Assembly: GCA_001898145.1 (NCBI GenBank) | Contig: MKSR01000012.1 | Span: 62,001-126,000, forward strand | Length of the DNA stretch: 64,000 nucleotides | Source: Dyadobacter sp. 50-39 | Lineage (GTDB): Bacteria; Bacteroidota; Bacteroidia; Cytophagales; Spirosomataceae | Direction: 5' to 3' | In this document: positions 61,701 to 64,000 of the stretch, one piece after another | Position numbering within the stretch: position 1 is the stretch's first letter | How the letters are laid out: each line of letters starts with the position of its first letter | Notes under the pieces: model-generated | What the model was told of the DNA's origin: nothing | Seen by the model: only the letters and a program-made list of their open reading frames with translations | The model's database searches: none | Position numbers and translations under genes: made by a program

Positions 61701-63536
61701 ATGTGTAGATATTTGCTGTTGTTTCTGATGCTTTCCTTTTGCGCGTCGGCACAAAACCCCGACAGCCTGGAAATGCACAGCCGCGACAGTATCCGCTACA
61801 CCAACCTCAAAGCCCGGATGTCGAAAACCAAGTTCTCACGGGCGGTTTACCGGCTGCTGTTCAGGGACGTATACAACCAGGGAAAGGTGAAGGAGGTCAA
61901 GGAGATCGAGACTAACCCGTTTACGCCCTACGAAGGTATGGTGATCCGGAAAATTTACATCCGCCAGCTCAATATCCTCGGCGAATCGGTTTATGACACG
62001 ACCCGCAAAGGCAATCAGCTCGAAAGATTTTTGAGCAAAAGTGTCCATACCAACACGCGGGAGGGCATTATACGGAAGTCATTCCTGCTGTTTTCGGAAG
62101 GCGACGACATTCAGGCGCACGTCCTGAAAGACACCGAGCGCCTGCTGCGCTCCAACCGGATGTTCGTCGATGCGCGTATCATTGTCATACCGCGGAAAGA
62201 TGTAACCTGGATGGCCGACGTCATGGTGTTGATACAGGATGCCTGGTCGCTCAACTTTTCGGGTAGTTTTAGTTCCTTCAATAAATTTGGTATCGGGCTT
62301 GAAAACATCAACGTCAGGGGAACGACGCATTCCCAGCGAACGGCCATCCGCTGGGATTCAAAAGATTCTGTACGAAAATTTCAGTTCCGGGCCATTTACA
62401 CGGTTCCCTATATAGGTAAAACCTTCATCACCGCCCAGGCCAGCCTGATTTTTGAGCGCGATCTTCAGGAGCAATCCATCCGTTTCAACCGCCGGTTTAT
62501 TACCACAGAAACCAAATATGCGGGCGCGCTGGAAGTGGGCCATTACAATACCAGGCAAGTGAAGCGGGAACTCGAATCCAAAGATTCCGTGACATTGCTG
62601 CTGACCGACTACAAGTACTACGATTTCTGGATCGGGCGGGCGTTTAAATTTCCCTTCGCAGGCAGCAAGCTGGCCCAGAATTCCCGGATCGTAACCGCAT
62701 TCAGGCACAACAAATACAACTACGACGAGCGCCCCGAAGTAGCCCCGAACCTGAACAAGAATTACTGGAACCGCACCGCAACGCTGCTGAGCCTGGGTTT
62801 TTCAAACCGGAACTACAAGCGCGATGTTTTGATCTACGGCTTCGGGCGGACGGAGGACGTGCCCGTCGGTAGTCTTTTCGCGCTCACGATCGGGCGCGAG
62901 AACACCGAGTTCGGGGCACGCGGCTACGGCGGCATTCAGTTTGCTACGGGCAAATACCTGCCCCATAACCTGGGCTATTTTTATGGGCTGGCCAACCTGG
63001 GCAGTTATTCCAAAAACGGTACTGCGCAACAGGGCGTCATCAACGGGGAAGTCACTTACATCAGCAACCTGATCCCCTTCCGGTACAGCTTCTTCCGGCA
63101 GTTCGTCAATGTGCGCTTTGCCAAAGGCATCAACCGCGACCCGCTTGATTACCTCAATATCAGCGGCGACCGGGGTATCCGGGGCATTAACAACGACCGG
63201 CTGATTGGGACCAAGAAGCTCACCATTGGAACCGAAACTGTGTTTTTTTCCGACAAAAGCCTTTTGGGCTTCCGGATCGCCTATTTTGTATTCGCCGATT
63301 TCGGACTGGTCAACGGCGTGCCGCACCTTTGGAAAAGCCCCTTGTACCAGGGGTACGGGCTCGGCCTGAGGCTCCGGAATGAAAATCTTACCTTCAATAC
63401 ATTGCAAGTCCGCTTCGGATATTACGTCAATATCCCCGAACTCTCCTCACCTACCCGGTTCGCGGCTTCGGGCAATGTTCCGCTGCGTCTGCGCGACTTT
63501 GACATCTCCGCTCCCGCTATTGCGCCGTTTCAGTAG
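61701..63536 (+). CDS. BamA/TamA-like (Omp85 superfamily) outer-membrane protein
   Basis: From ATG 61701 (MCRYLLLFLMLSFCASAQ) the protein has 611 residues: signal peptide, a POTRA-like region (about 60-180: IRKIYIRQLNILGESVYDTTRKG, REGIIRKSFLLFSEGDDIQAHVLKDTERLLRSNRMFVDARI) and a C-terminal beta-barrel (about 190-600) with DRGIRGINNDRLIGTKKLTIGTETVFF near the end, reminiscent of the conserved barrel loop of Omp85 proteins. It is shorter than BamA, closer to TamA/surface-antigen variants. Role in protein or lipid insertion is inferred. Confidence 0.75.
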   Translation: MCRYLLLFLMLSFCASAQNPDSLEMHSRDSIRYTNLKARMSKTKFSRAVYRLLFRDVYNQGKVKEVKEIETNPFTPYEGMVIRKIYIRQLNILGESVYDTTRKGNQLERFLSKSVHTNTREGIIRKSFLLFSEGDDIQAHVLKDTERLLRSNRMFVDARIIVIPRKDVTWMADVMVLIQDAWSLNFSGSFSSFNKFGIGLENINVRGTTHSQRTAIRWDSKDSVRKFQFRAIYTVPYIGKTFITAQASLIFERDLQEQSIRFNRRFITTETKYAGALEVGHYNTRQVKRELESKDSVTLLLTDYKYYDFWIGRAFKFPFAGSKLAQNSRIVTAFRHNKYNYDERPEVAPNLNKNYWNRTATLLSLGFSNRNYKRDVLIYGFGRTEDVPVGSLFALTIGRENTEFGARGYGGIQFATGKYLPHNLGYFYGLANLGSYSKNGTAQQGVINGEVTYISNLIPFRYSFFRQFVNVRFAKGINRDPLDYLNISGDRGIRGINNDRLIGTKKLTIGTETVFFSDKSLLGFRIAYFVFADFGLVNGVPHLWKSPLYQGYGLGLRLRNENLTFNTLQVRFGYYVNIPELSSPTRFAASGNVPLRLRDFDISAPAIAPFQ

Positions 63537-63644
63537 CTGACAAAATTGCCACATAAGTAGCTGTACAACAACCATTTAATGGCTCAATTTTAAAAATTTA
63601 CACTTATTTCGGTGTACTTCCTGTCCTTTTTCGGATATGAGGAT

Positions 63645-63652
63645 TAACTTTG
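63645..63652 (+). promoter_or_regulatory. Candidate -7 element of the carB promoter (TAACTTTG)
   Basis: TAACTTTG matches TAnnTTTG and lies 93 bp before the carB start, with no clear TTTG upstream at the ideal spacing. A leader of roughly 85 bases would result. Confidence 0.4.
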
Positions 63653-63745
63653 TGGAATTTTTGGACGTACCCCTGCTCTCAATCGTCAGGCAACTGCCAA
63701 AAGTTGTTCAAGTATTTCCTTCATTTCTACAAATTACCATTTACT

Positions 63746-64000
63746 GTGCCCAAAAATACGAATATCAATTCCGTTCTGATTATCGGTTCAGGTCCCATCG
63801 TCATCGGTCAGGCGTGCGAGTTTGACTACTCCGGCTCTCAGGCAGCCCGTTCACTACGCGAAGAAGGGATTGAGGTAGTTCTGATCAACTCCAATCCTGC
63901 AACAATCATGACTGACCCCATCAGTGCAGATCATGTGTACCTGTTGCCGCTGGAAAAGAAGTACATCGTTGAAATTCTGGAAAAACACAAGGCGATGGGC
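63746..64000 (+). CDS. carB: Carbamoyl-phosphate synthase large subunit, 3' truncated by window edge
   Basis: The frame begins at GTG 63746 and runs off the window after 85 codons. It reads [20 protein letters not shown], then [34 protein letters not shown] and [17 protein letters not shown], the unmistakable start of CarB (ATP-grasp, pyrimidine and arginine biosynthesis). GTG is chosen because the residues after it match the usual MPK start and no ATG precedes it in frame. No carA lies upstream within the window. Confidence 0.95.
   Translation, partial: MPKNTNINSVLIIGSGPIVIGQACEFDYSGSQAARSLREEGIEVVLINSNPATIMTDPISADHVYLLPLEKKYIVEILEKHKAMG

Noticed and set aside
63637-63825. 62-codon frame beginning [12 protein letters not shown]
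   Set aside because: It overlaps the carB start in another frame and has no recognisable features.

Overview
The window reads as a chromosomal segment of a Gram-negative Bacteroidota bacterium of the Cytophagales, most like Dyadobacter or another Spirosomataceae. The reasons are two ECF sigma / FecR / SusC / SusD sets, the Bacteroidota-type promoter TTTG-N18-TAGCTTTG ahead of the thiamine riboswitch, a MarR-YceI pair, a short AMP nucleosidase, a split nuo locus, and moderately high GC in genes with AT-rich gaps. The genus is an inference. I found no rRNA, tRNA, CRISPR array, insertion sequence or prophage.

Layout. 1-18.6 kb is housekeeping and accessory: a partial PIN-like toxin gene, mtgA, a DUF2851 protein, CCA-adding enzyme, HigBA, truncated haemoglobin, AMP nucleosidase, an orphan HSDR_N protein, marR-yceI, maf, a GH13 enzyme, a gluconolactonase-like protein, a thiolase, an MHS-type transporter, a CBM9-like protein and a 6-phosphogluconolactonase-type beta-propeller. 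18.9-46.0 kb is the most distinctive part. It holds two sigma/FecR/SusC/SusD uptake systems, each followed by a secreted amidohydrolase of the EF_0837 (cog3964) type. Between and after them lie a Tat-signal SelA-like PLP enzyme, two PQQ-type sugar dehydrogenases (one fused to cytochrome c), a separate cytochrome c, a Tat-signal RidA, an exported RraA-like aldolase and a BASS-family transporter. 46.7-53.2 kb is a TPP-riboswitch-controlled thiamine operon, thiS-thiC-thiE(fused double domain)-thiG-thiH-thiF. 53.2-64.0 kb holds an AraC regulator, a nitrilase, a TSUP transporter, nuoA, a VapBC-like module, an XRE regulator, nuoB-nuoC, a degenerate TlpA-like protein, a BamA/TamA-like barrel and the 5' end of carB.

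How the genes may work together. In the 25.9-46.0 kb locus nearly every enzyme carries an export signal and the cytoplasmic membrane transporter comes last. This suggests a pathway run in the periplasm: uptake by SusCD, deacylation by the amidohydrolase, oxidation by PQQ enzymes feeding cytochrome c, ammonia elimination by the PLP enzyme with RidA clearing the enamine/imine, retro-aldol cleavage or decarboxylation by the RraA-like protein, and import of a keto acid by the BASS carrier. Each family call rests on visible motifs; the linked pathway and any substrate are inference.

Toxin-antitoxin content is high: HigBA, HicAB, VapBC-like and a partial DUF5615-like gene. The VapBC-like module with its neighbours separates nuoA from nuoBC, and each nuo transcript appears to have its own TAGTTTTG -7 element.
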